Shown here: positions 15,344-22,471 of the stretch, in pieces
Position numbering within the stretch: the first letter of the stretch is position 1
How the letters are laid out: each line of letters opens with the position of its first letter
Translations under genes and position numbers: made by a program
Notes under the pieces: generated by a model
What the model was told of the DNA's origin: nothing
Database searches by the model: none
What the model saw: only the letters and a program-made list of their open reading frames with translations
Assembly (NCBI GenBank): GCA_041645075.1
Contig: JBAZQS010000010.1
Coordinates: 1-30,018, forward strand
Length of the DNA stretch: 30,018 bases
Reading direction: 5' to 3'
Source of the DNA: JBAZQS01 sp041645075
GTDB taxonomy: Bacteria; Patescibacteriota; Patescibacteriia; 2-01-FULL-39-33

Positions 15344-15399
15344 TGTCCGCCGACCTGAGCACCGACCGCGGCACTTATGTTAAAGAGATCCTGCCATAA
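15343..15399 (+). CDS. Micro-ORF 2 of the antisense unit (18 aa)
   Basis: MSADLSTDRGTYVKEILP then TAA, starting within the TAATG overlap with micro-ORF 1, so it could be translated by reinitiation. Its frame is -1 relative to ORF 1. It is short and unrecognised, and part of it lies within a 9-bp GC stem of the RNA. Confidence 0.35.
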   Translation: MSADLSTDRGTYVKEILP

Positions 15400-15453
15400 A
15401 AACTATGCGGCCGCGGTCAGTACCAGTCAGGACTCGCCAACGCGCGAGTCCTG
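15364..15453 (+). ncRNA. Structured RNA segment in the antisense unit
   Basis: Two perfect 9-bp stems follow the ribosome-binding site: GACCGCGGC (15364-15372) with GCCGCGGTC (15410-15418), and CAGGACTCG (15428-15436) with CGAGTCCTG (15445-15453). With the terminator they form a run of three hairpins. It may be a small regulatory RNA, a dual-function RNA, or an mRNA with a strongly folded 3' end. It is not a tRNA, and no tmRNA acceptor-stem pattern was found. Confidence 0.4.
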
Positions 15454-15454
15454 G

Positions 15455-15497
15455 AAAAGCGAGTATGGGACCAAAAGTCCTTGCTCGCTTTTTTCTT
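15455..15497 (+). terminator. Terminator of the antisense unit
   Basis: AAAAGCGAG (15455-15463) pairs with CTCGCTTTT (15484-15492), with an inner GGAC/GTCC stem, followed by T-rich sequence. It ends at the stop of the convergent murD. Confidence 0.75.
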
Positions 15498-16955
15498 TTA
15501 CTTTAAACGGCTAATTATTTTTTTAAACTTCTCTCCCCGATCAAACTCATTGATAAATATACCAAAGCTGGCGAAGGCCGGACTTAATAAGATTATATCT
15601 CCCCTTTTGGAAAAACTTCGCGCCACGCCCACGGCGTCAGTCATGGAATTTACGGTCGCCATCGGCACTTTGGCGAATTTTATTTTTTCTAAAATTCTCT
15701 GCGTTCCTGTGCCATTTAAAAGTACAACAGATTTGCAATATTTTTTTATCTCCTTGACTAATTGATTAAACTCCAAGCCCTTGTCGGCGCCACCCGCGAT
15801 TAAAACAATCTTCTTGAAATCTCCCACCCCCCCGGCCAGCTTCGCTCCGCTGCGCTGTCCGCCCCCCCTCGGGCAGGGGGGGCAACTTAGCGCCTTGAGC
15901 GCGGCAATGGTCGCTTCCGGCGTGGTGGAGGTGGTGTCATTATAGTATTTTATCCCACCGACGGCCCGCAAAAATTCTAATCGGTCGGCAATGCCTTTAA
16001 AATTTTTTACCGCTCTTTTTATTATAGTTGACGCCACGCCAAAAATCATGGCCACGCAAACCGCCGAAAGCACATTGGCCAAATTATGTTCGCCAATTAT
16101 TTTTATATCTTTAACGGCCATAATATTTGTCTCTTTGCCGTCACGCCTAAAAATAATATTTTTGCCGTCAAGGAAACAGCCATTTTCTTCCTTAAATTTT
16201 TTCAAAGAAAACCAAAATCTTTGCGAAGGCACGCGTCCACCCATCGCCAAAGTATATTTATTATCGCGATTTAAAATCACATAGTCCTGGCGGGTTTGCC
16301 AGCGCCAAATATTTTCCTTGGCCGAGGCATAATCATTAATGCCGTCATAAGTATTTAAATGGTCGGGATAAATATTAGTCACTACCGCGATATGCGGACT
16401 CAAATGATGACCCTCTAACTCTTCAATCAGCCAAGAAGACAATTCCAAAACCACGGCACCGCCTTTTTTAACCTCGGACATTTGCGCCAATGGCGATTTG
16501 GTAATATTGCCGCCCAAAACCGCATTCTTATCAACCACTTTTATAATTTCATAGATCAAGCTGGCCGTCGTGCTCTTGCCTCTGGTGCCGGTAATGCCGA
16601 TAATTCTTTTCCGGTCAACTAATTGAAAAAACAAGGAAATATCATTTTCAATGGGAATATTATTCTCCCGCGCTATTTTCAAATAAGGCGAGTTTTTTGG
16701 TACACCCGGATTTCTGACAATTAAATCCGCATTTTTAAAGTCCTTTTCCCGATGCCCGCCCAAGACAAATTCAATTTTTTTGGCCGAGGCGCCAAGCCGT
16801 TTAATCTGGTCCTTTAATTGTTCTTTTGTTTTTAAATCCGTCACCAGCACCTTCGCGCCCCGCTTAATCAAAAATTTAGTGGCTGAAATGCCACTCCCTT
16901 CGCCATATAAGCCAAGACCCATTATTACAATTTTTTTATCTTTGAAATTAAGCAT
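15498..16955 (-). CDS. murD: UDP-N-acetylmuramoylalanine--D-glutamate ligase MurD with repeat-derived insertion
   Basis: MurD adds D-glutamate to UDP-MurNAc-L-Ala using ATP. The 485-residue protein has an N-terminal Rossmann domain (IVIMGLGLYGEGSGIS), the P-loop GTRGKSTT (123-130), VTNIYPDHLNTYDG in the central domain and YNDTTSTTPEATIAAL, then IVLIAGGADKGLEF in the C-terminal domain. Between those last two blocks, about residues 356-378 (CPPCPRGGGQRSGAKLAGGVGD) come from a GC-rich repeat with an exact 17-bp match to the mutM insertion. It falls in a surface loop of the C-terminal domain, and the frame remains open, so activity is expected. The downstream gap to ftsW is invaded by an antisense unit. 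Confidence 0.95.
   Translation of the reverse strand: MLNFKDKKIVIMGLGLYGEGSGISATKFLIKRGAKVLVTDLKTKEQLKDQIKRLGASAKKIEFVLGGHREKDFKNADLIVRNPGVPKNSPYLKIARENNIPIENDISLFFQLVDRKRIIGITGTRGKSTTASLIYEIIKVVDKNAVLGGNITKSPLAQMSEVKKGGAVVLELSSWLIEELEGHHLSPHIAVVTNIYPDHLNTYDGINDYASAKENIWRWQTRQDYVILNRDNKYTLAMGGRVPSQRFWFSLKKFKEENGCFLDGKNIIFRRDGKETNIMAVKDIKIIGEHNLANVLSAVCVAMIFGVASTIIKRAVKNFKGIADRLEFLRAVGGIKYYNDTTSTTPEATIAALKALSCPPCPRGGGQRSGAKLAGGVGDFKKIVLIAGGADKGLEFNQLVKEIKKYCKSVVLLNGTGTQRILEKIKFAKVPMATVNSMTDAVGVARSFSKRGDIILLSPAFASFGIFINEFDRGEKFKKIISRLK
15822..15886. repeat. GC-rich palindromic insertion within murD
   Basis: Includes CCCCCTCGGGCAGGGGG at 15864-15880, the exact reverse complement of 4315-4331 in mutM, next to a TTCGCTCCGCTGCGC stretch that resembles the AGCGAGCGGAGCGAG of the mutM cluster. 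G+C is far above the flanks. The segment is translated. Confidence 0.8.
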
Positions 16956-16980
16956 TAAAAATAAGATTTACTTAAGATAT

Positions 16981-17047
16981 TCGCAAATTTTGAATGTTGA
17001 ATTTTGGAATTTTGAAATAATTTTGAATTTTGTAACGTTTCAAACAA
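16981..17047. repeat. AT-rich TTTTGAAT repeat between the small membrane gene and murD
   Basis: Made of TTTTGAATGTTGAATTTTG-type words. A 20-bp stretch beginning AATTTTGAATGTTG at 16986 recurs exactly at 21908 between pilC and the first pseudopilin. The block also includes GTAACGTTTCAAAC, related to words between murG and murC. Confidence 0.65.
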
Positions 17048-17329
17048 TTATTTTTTCAATTTCCTTCTCAGATACTTATGGTAGATAACCGTTAATATAA
17101 TAATTATTACACCACTTATTAATCTAGACCGTCCATATTGGGCATTTCCCATGCTCCATGCGTTTAATGCGACAATAATTGTTATTCCACCCCAAATTAG
17201 TCCCAATATTAATACCAAAATACTCAATCGAGGATCATTTGTGTTTGTAATTATTGATTTTTTGGGTTCATTTTTCTTGTCATATTCATCTACACTGGAA
17301 AGAAAATCATCATTTTTTTTGATTTCCAT
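17048..17329 (-). CDS. Small membrane protein of unknown function (93 aa)
   Basis: Not recognised. It has a charged, Lys-rich N-terminal third (MEIKKNDDFLSSVDEYDKKNEPKK), then two hydrophobic segments (about residues 35-58 and 69-87) joined by a short NAQYGRSR loop, and a basic tail (RRKLKK). It lies between mraY and murD on their strand, flanked on both sides by AT-rich repeat blocks, so it is probably co-transcribed with the mur genes. Whether it has a role in wall synthesis is unknown. Codon use is AT-rich. Confidence 0.7.
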   Translation of the reverse strand: MEIKKNDDFLSSVDEYDKKNEPKKSIITNTNDPRLSILVLILGLIWGGITIIVALNAWSMGNAQYGRSRLISGVIIIILTVIYHKYLRRKLKK

Positions 17330-17442
17330 ATTGTAAAATTATTATTTAATCTTTTTAATCAACTCATCGATTTAATGTTTCAAAATTAAATCATTAAGAC
17401 ATTATTTCAAAATTTAAAATTGGAAATTCAAAATTAATTTTT
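17330..17442. repeat. AT-rich repeat block between mraY and the small membrane gene
   Basis: Repeated TTTCAAAATT and TTTAAT/ATTAAA words in both orientations, similar in composition to the blocks at 12811, 16981 and 21902 but without one clean stem. Confidence 0.5.
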
Positions 17443-18501
17443 CTATGTTCTCCACGCTCCCTTATCCATTAAAAACACGACCAAGCCGATAATGGCCATT
17501 ATCGCGGAAATCACCCAAAATCTCATGACCACTTTTGTTTCCGGCCAGCCCATGGCTTCAAAATGATGATGAATGGGCGTGGATAAAAATATTTTTTTGC
17601 CGTGGCGAAATTTCTTGGAAATCATCTGAATTATTACCGATAATGATTCAACCACAAATAAAAAACCGATGACCGGCAACAATAAAACCGCGTTGGTAAG
17701 CAAGGCGATAATGGCCAAAACCACGCCCAATGCCATGGCGCCCGTATCGCCCATAAAAAATCGGGCCGGCGCGATGTTAAACCACAAAAAAGCCAATAAT
17801 GAACCGACAATCACGCCACAAAAGGCGGCCAAATCATATCGGCCTTGGACAAAAGCGATGGCGCCATAGGCGATAAACGCCGCTAATAATGTTCCGCCAG
17901 CCAACCCGTCTAAGCCGTCTATTTCATTAACCGAAAAGGCCGTAGCAATCACCACAAAAATAACAAAAGGGATGTACCACAGGCCGATATTAAAATTATC
18001 AACAAAGGGCAGACGGATAAAATCCCATTGCAGTTTATAATAAAACCACCAAGCCACGCCGACCGCGATAATGGTATAGACAATCAAGCGATGCTTCATA
18101 GAAAAGCCGCCGCCATAGGGGCCGATTTTCCTAACATTTAAATAATCATCAATCAGCCCCGCTATGGCCGTGGCCACCAAAGCGCCCAAAGGCAATAATG
18201 TCTGCGAACGAGTTAAAAAATTTAATTGGCCAAAAATACCATCAAACCATTGGCTAAAAAAATAAAAAACCAAAGCCAAAACAAGAGTGGTCACCCAAAC
18301 CAACACCCCCCCCATCACCGGCGTGCCTGATTTTTTCTGATGCATCTGGAAAAAAATCGGCGCGTTATCAGAACCCCTAATCTGTTTGCCTAATTTATAC
18401 TTATACAAAAAATGCGTTAGAAGCGGCGTCCAGCCGACCGCGATGATAAACGAAAGGAAAGTTAAGAAAAAAATTTTGATGACTAGGGAATCTATGGGCA
18501 T
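17443..18501 (-). CDS. mraY: Phospho-N-acetylmuramoyl-pentapeptide-transferase MraY
   Basis: MraY moves phospho-MurNAc-pentapeptide to undecaprenyl phosphate, forming lipid I. The 352-residue polytopic protein has the family blocks KKSGTPVMGGVLV, GLIDDYLNVRK (the DD pair), VNEIDGLDGLAGG, NIAPARFFMGDTGAMALG and the terminal HHHFEAMGWPETKVVMRFW with its His cluster. It follows a 124-residue membrane protein by 25 bp and precedes the rest of the mur cluster. MurE and MurF, which act between MurD and MraY in the pathway, are not in this window. Confidence 0.97.
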   Translation of the reverse strand: MPIDSLVIKIFFLTFLSFIIAVGWTPLLTHFLYKYKLGKQIRGSDNAPIFFQMHQKKSGTPVMGGVLVWVTTLVLALVFYFFSQWFDGIFGQLNFLTRSQTLLPLGALVATAIAGLIDDYLNVRKIGPYGGGFSMKHRLIVYTIIAVGVAWWFYYKLQWDFIRLPFVDNFNIGLWYIPFVIFVVIATAFSVNEIDGLDGLAGGTLLAAFIAYGAIAFVQGRYDLAAFCGVIVGSLLAFLWFNIAPARFFMGDTGAMALGVVLAIIALLTNAVLLLPVIGFLFVVESLSVIIQMISKKFRHGKKIFLSTPIHHHFEAMGWPETKVVMRFWVISAIMAIIGLVVFLMDKGAWRT

Positions 18502-18526
18502 AGCAATTAATTTTTAATTTTTAATT

Positions 18527-18901
18527 TTACAAATTACTAAAAACCAATAATAATCCGGCCACCAAAACAATAACATTGGCCACGGTGGCGACGACGGCCA
18601 AAAAATAACTCAAAATTTTCTGCGGTAAATAAACAAAAAAGGCCGATAAAAAATTAACCGCGATAATAATCAAGCCCATAAGCGGCAATAATAAAATCTG
18701 ATACCAAGGCCCAAAAGCCGAAATGCCAAAATAAATATTATAACCCAAAATGATATAATCGCTCGTCCGCCAAAAACTAAACAACAAAATTATCCACAAC
18801 GCTAAATTTATTAATAACGCAAAGGTCAAATTAAATATTATGGCCTTGTCCCTTTTGGCCGGACTAAGCTTAATTTTCTCTTTTATTTGAAAAAAAATCA
18901 T
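18527..18901 (-). CDS. Promoter-proximal small membrane protein of the mur cluster (124 aa)
   Basis: Not recognised. Three hydrophobic segments can be seen (about residues 20-44, 63-92 and 96-121) after a basic amphipathic N-terminus (QIKEKIKLSPAKRDK). It is the first gene after the strong TAGACA-17-TATAAT promoter and lies 25 bp upstream of mraY, so it should be made together with MraY and the Mur enzymes. A role in envelope synthesis is inferred only from position. Its leader is about 14 nt, with no Shine-Dalgarno. Confidence 0.75.
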   Translation of the reverse strand: MIFFQIKEKIKLSPAKRDKAIIFNLTFALLINLALWIILLFSFWRTSDYIILGYNIYFGISAFGPWYQILLLPLMGLIIIAVNFLSAFFVYLPQKILSYFLAVVATVANVIVLVAGLLLVFSNL

Positions 18902-18921
18902 AGGCGATGTTACTATAAAAT

Positions 18922-18950
18922 ATTATAGCCATTTTTAAAACTATTGTCTA
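18922..18950 (-). promoter_or_regulatory. Promoter of the mraY-mur cluster
   Basis: Minus strand TAGACA (18950-18945), exactly 17 bp, TATAAT (18927-18922). It is the best housekeeping promoter in the window, ending about 20 nt before the ATG at 18901. Confidence 0.7.
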
Positions 18951-18951
18951 A

Positions 18952-18999
18952 TGGAATAGGGCTATGCCCAAATTTTTGTTTTAGCAAAAATTTATTCCA
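18952..18999. repeat. 48-bp three-hairpin palindromic element, copy A
   Basis: The outer arms TGGAATA (18952-18958) and TATTCCA (18993-18999) enclose two hairpins: GGGC-TAT-GCCC (18959-18969) and AAATTTTTG/CAAAAATTT (18970-18993) with a 6-nt loop. The same architecture and outer arms occur at 22491-22539. It lies between the divergent promoters of the mur and pil clusters. Confidence 0.8.
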
Positions 19000-19031
19000 T
19001 AGGGATTACCTTTTATATTCAGATTGCTTTA

Positions 19032-19040
19032 TGTTATAAT
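19032..19040 (+). promoter_or_regulatory. Extended -10 promoter of pilB
   Basis: TGT-TATAAT, with a weak TTTATA at the -35 position. The predicted leader to ATG 19065 is about 18 nt, without a Shine-Dalgarno. Confidence 0.6.
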
Positions 19041-19064
19041 ATATTCATCTATTAAATCAATTTT

Positions 19065-20795
19065 ATGATCAACCAAAAAGACCTGGAAATAATATTAAAG
19101 CAGAATAAGGTCTTGAACGAGGCGCAAATCAAGGATTTCTCCTCAAGAGCCAGAAAAAGAAATGAGAAGTTAGAAAAAATTCTATTGGACGAGAAAATTA
19201 TCGCGCCCGCTCTTTTATATGAATTAGCGGCCAAATTTTACAAACTGCCTTTTATTGATTTAAGAAATAAAACCATTCGCAAGGACATCCTGCTGTTAAT
19301 TCCGGAAATCACGGCCCAGTCGCATCAAACCATCGCTTTTGACAAAACCGACAAGGAATTAAACGTGGCCACTTTGGATATTTCCAATATTGAACTTTTT
19401 GATTTTTTGGCCAAAAAAACCGGCCTGGAAATCAAATTATTTATTACCGCGCCGGAAAATATTCTTGAAGCGCTTAAACAATATCGCAAAGGGCTTAACG
19501 CCGAATTCCAAGATATTGAAAGCGACGGCCAGGAAGCAACTGACCTTGACCATCCGGAAAAATTAAAGGACTTAGCCCAGGACTTGCCCGTAGTCAGGGT
19601 CGTAGACACGCTTTTGGAATACGCTATCTTGGAGAAGGCCTCGGATATCCACATTGAACCGGCGGAAAAAGAAGTCAATGTCCGCTATCGCGTTGACGGC
19701 ATTTTAAAAAAAGTGATGACCTTGCCCAAAGCCATCCATGCCGGCGTCATTGCCAGAATAAAAATTTTATCTAATTTAAAATTGGACGAACACCGCCTGC
19801 CCCAAGACGGCCGCTTCAAGATTAAGACGCCGGAATATGAGGTTTCTTTTCGCGTTTCCACCATTCCCACTTTTGACGGCGAAAAAATAGTAATGCGTCT
19901 TCTGCCCGAACAAACCCAGCAACTTTCTCTCAAACAATTGGGGTTTCAGCCAAAATCTTTGGCCGTGGTTGAGCGCAACATTAAAAAACCGCATGGCATG
20001 ATCTTGGTGACTGGTCCGACCGGCTCGGGCAAAACCACCACTCTTTATGCAATTTTAGAATTATTAAATAAACCGGAAGTGAATATCTCTACCATTGAGG
20101 ACCCGATTGAATATCGCATGAACAATATAAACCAATGCCAAATCCAGCCCAAAATCGGCTTTACTTTTGCCACCGGGCTGCGGGCTTTTCTAAGGCAAGA
20201 CCCGGACATTGTCATGGTCGGCGAAATTCGTGATTTGGAAACCGCGGAAATCAGCATTAACGCGGCCATGACCGGGCATTTGGTTTTATCCACTCTTCAT
20301 ACCAATGACGCGGTCACGGCCATTCCTCGCCTGATTGATATGAAAATACCGACTTTTTTAATCGCTTCTACCCTGAATCTGATTATCGCCCAGCGGCTGA
20401 CCAGAAAAATATGCAAGAATTGCATTGAAAGCTACAAATTAGACAAAGAAACCGTCAAGGAAATGGAACAGCAGTTTGACTTGGACAAATTAGAAAAAGG
20501 CCTGGTCAGTCAAGGGTTTATGGCCAAGGAACAAAATATTAAATCCACGCTGTTTTACCGCGGCAAGGGTTGTCAGCAATGCGACAATACCGGCTACAAA
20601 GGCAGAATCGGCATCTATGAAACATTAGAAATGAACGAAGCAATCTCTAAATTAATCTTGACCAAAGCGCCGCGCGAGGATTTGGAAAGGGCCGCCATTG
20701 AATCGGGCATGACCACTGTTTTGCAGGACGGATTCATTAAGGCAAAAAACGGGATTACCACGATTGAGGAGGTTTTAAGGGTGACGAGAGAATAG
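19065..20795 (+). CDS. pilB: Type IV pilus assembly ATPase PilB (GspE family)
   Basis: PilB is the cytoplasmic hexameric motor that powers pilus extension. The 576-residue protein has an N-terminal GspE/MshEN-type domain (to about 140), the PVVRVVDTLLEYAI and ASDIHIEP blocks, Walker A GPTGSGKTTT (about 316-325), the acidic STIEDPIEYR box, Walker B PDIVMVGEIRD (about 380-390), and the AMTGHLVLSTLHTNDA histidine box. The two CxxC pairs of the zinc site are CKNC (about 449) and CQQC (about 503), followed by GRIGIYE. These features separate it from PilT, which lacks the zinc site. It is first in the plus-strand pil cluster, 34 bp ahead of pilC. Confidence 0.96.
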   Translation: MINQKDLEIILKQNKVLNEAQIKDFSSRARKRNEKLEKILLDEKIIAPALLYELAAKFYKLPFIDLRNKTIRKDILLLIPEITAQSHQTIAFDKTDKELNVATLDISNIELFDFLAKKTGLEIKLFITAPENILEALKQYRKGLNAEFQDIESDGQEATDLDHPEKLKDLAQDLPVVRVVDTLLEYAILEKASDIHIEPAEKEVNVRYRVDGILKKVMTLPKAIHAGVIARIKILSNLKLDEHRLPQDGRFKIKTPEYEVSFRVSTIPTFDGEKIVMRLLPEQTQQLSLKQLGFQPKSLAVVERNIKKPHGMILVTGPTGSGKTTTLYAILELLNKPEVNISTIEDPIEYRMNNINQCQIQPKIGFTFATGLRAFLRQDPDIVMVGEIRDLETAEISINAAMTGHLVLSTLHTNDAVTAIPRLIDMKIPTFLIASTLNLIIAQRLTRKICKNCIESYKLDKETVKEMEQQFDLDKLEKGLVSQGFMAKEQNIKSTLFYRGKGCQQCDNTGYKGRIGIYETLEMNEAISKLILTKAPREDLERAAIESGMTTVLQDGFIKAKNGITTIEEVLRVTRE

Positions 20796-20829
20796 CTAAA
20801 TAAACTCTAAAATTTGAAATCTATTATTT

Positions 20830-21897
20830 ATGAAAATAAACGATTGGTTTTTCAAACTCCAAAAAGTCCCGATTACGGCAAAAATTTTTCTATTGCAAAA
20901 TTTAGCCATAATGATTAAGACCGGCATCCCCCTGACCGAGGGCCTAAGGACTTTGGGCGAGCAGACCAAAAACAAAAAATTAAAATTGATTTTGAATGAT
21001 TTGGGCGAAAAAATCAGGCAGGGCAAAAATTTCGGAGAAGGGCTGGCTGAATATCAAAGGGACTTCGGCGAATTATTTGTCAATATGGTCAAGGCCGGCG
21101 AGGTCTCCGGCCAGTTGGAAAAAGTGCTTAAAGAACTGTATGGCCAGACCAAAAAGGACCATGAGATAAAAACCAAAGTACGCAATGCTTTGATTTATCC
21201 TACAATCATTGTCGTGGCCATGATCGGCATCGGCCTTTTTGTGCTCTTTTTCGTCTTGCCCAATATTATAAGCATGTTATCCGATTTGCAAGTTCAATTG
21301 CCTTTGGCCACCCGGATTTTAATCGGCATCAGCAATGTTGCCCAAAAACACGGGATATTGTTAGTGGCCGCTCTCTTGGTATTGCTGGCGGCGGCGGTAA
21401 AAATAGGCCGCACCAAGAAAGGTAAATATTTTTTGGACGCTTTTTTCCTTAAATTACCTGTCGTTTCCCCGATTATCCAAAAAATAAATCTGGCCCGAAT
21501 GGCCAGAAGCTTAAGTTCGCTAATTAAAACTGATATTGATATCGTCAATACCTTGGACATCACTTCCCGCGTTTTGGGCAATTCTTTGTATCGCCGGGCC
21601 TTGAGCGAATCAATTGATAAAGTCAAGAAGGGCCAAAAATTAGAAAGTATTTTCAGAGCTTACCCGAAATTATTTCCGCCCGTCATTATCCAAATGATCG
21701 CGGTCGGTGAAGAAACCGGCGCGCTGGATGAAATTTTAGAAAATTTAGCCGGCTTTTACGAGGAAGAAATTTCTGAAACCATGGACACCCTGCCGACCAT
21801 TATTGAGCCGATTTTAATGATTCTGATCGCCATCGGCGTGGCGGGCGTGGCGCTGGCCGTGATGATGCCCATATACTCGCTTACCCAAAATTTCTAA
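20830..21897 (+). CDS. pilC: Type IV pilus platform protein PilC (GspF family)
   Basis: PilC is the inner-membrane platform on which PilB acts. The 355-residue protein has two repeated GspF domains: FLLQNLAIMIKTGIPLTEGL with MVKAGEVSGQLEKVL in the first, and MARSLSSLIKTDIDIVNTL with MIAVGEETGALDEIL in the second. Three hydrophobic stretches are visible (about 120-145, 176-195 and 330-350). It is shorter than the usual 400 or so residues because the N-terminal extension is reduced. An AT-rich repeat block follows before the pseudopilins. Confidence 0.95.
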   Translation: MKINDWFFKLQKVPITAKIFLLQNLAIMIKTGIPLTEGLRTLGEQTKNKKLKLILNDLGEKIRQGKNFGEGLAEYQRDFGELFVNMVKAGEVSGQLEKVLKELYGQTKKDHEIKTKVRNALIYPTIIVVAMIGIGLFVLFFVLPNIISMLSDLQVQLPLATRILIGISNVAQKHGILLVAALLVLLAAAVKIGRTKKGKYFLDAFFLKLPVVSPIIQKINLARMARSLSSLIKTDIDIVNTLDITSRVLGNSLYRRALSESIDKVKKGQKLESIFRAYPKLFPPVIIQMIAVGEETGALDEILENLAGFYEEEISETMDTLPTIIEPILMILIAIGVAGVALAVMMPIYSLTQNF

Positions 21898-21901
21898 CAC
21901 A

Positions 21902-22024
21902 TTATATAATTTTGAATGTTGAATTTTCAATTTTGAAATAATGATTTAATTTTGAATTTTGAATTAATTATTTATTTCAAAATTTATTCATTCAAAATTA
22001 TTTCAAAATTCAAAATTATATAAC
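21902..22024. repeat. Long AT-rich inverted repeat between pilC and the pseudopilins
   Basis: The ends TTATATAATTTTGAATGTTG (left) and CAAAATTCAAAATTATATAA (right) are near-complementary, with TTTTGAAAT words between. It belongs to the same family as the blocks at 16981 and 12811. It is not followed by T residues in a way that suggests a simple terminator, and the genes on both sides run the same way. Confidence 0.7.
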
Positions 22025-22033
22025 TAATCAATC

Positions 22034-22471
22034 ATGAAAACCAAACGGGGCTTTACCATCTTAGAAATCCTGACGGTGATCGCCATTATCAGCGCGCTTA
22101 CTCTGATTGCTTTCCCGGTTTATCGCCAAATTGCGCCAAAATTAATTTTGGACTCAACCATTAGAGATGTGGCGTCTGATTTGCGATACGCCCAGCAATT
22201 AGCCGTGGCCGAACAGGTTGTTTATCGGGTGAGTTTCAACATACCGCAAAATAATTATTCAATTATTAATAGCGCGTCGGGCCAAACCCTAAAAAGCCAA
22301 ACCATAAACAGCAGAATCCTCATTCAGCAAATCAACGGACTAACCGACAACACGGTCAATTTTAACGCGACCGGCGGCGTCACGGAAAGCGGCTTCATTG
22401 TTCTGCTTAATGAAACCAATAATACCTCCACCATTGAAATCAAACCCTCGGGTTATGTCAAAATCAAATAA
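22034..22471 (+). CDS. Pseudopilin, GspH/FimT-like
   Basis: The short leader MKTKRG is followed by the prepilin peptidase site and the N-terminal helix FTILEILTVIAIISALTLIAF, with Glu at +5 as in major and most minor pilins. The rest of the 145-residue protein has DSTIRDVASDLRYAQQLAVAEQ, then a predicted beta-rich domain, like GspH/FimT minor pilins. It lies first in a run of four overlapping pilin-like genes. It probably helps prime or cap the pilus rather than being the main subunit, but without a second candidate that is inference. Its stop is overlapped by the next gene. Confidence 0.9.
   Translation: MKTKRGFTILEILTVIAIISALTLIAFPVYRQIAPKLILDSTIRDVASDLRYAQQLAVAEQVVYRVSFNIPQNNYSIINSASGQTLKSQTINSRILIQQINGLTDNTVNFNATGGVTESGFIVLLNETNNTSTIEIKPSGYVKIK

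Noticed and set aside
15072..15383. 103-codon plus-strand frame across the ftsW start and the antisense unit
   Set aside because: It begins inside ftsW, ignores the SD at 15288-15294, and its sequence looks like a frame shadow.
15200..15497. tmRNA or tRNA at the antisense unit
   Set aside because: No acceptor-stem pairing, T-loop or CCA-type end was found, and the 3' end is a terminator hairpin.
22398..22454. Earlier start for the PilV-like pseudopilin
   Set aside because: It would lie deep inside the previous gene; ATG 22455 gives a 17-nt overlap like those at 23523 and 26466.
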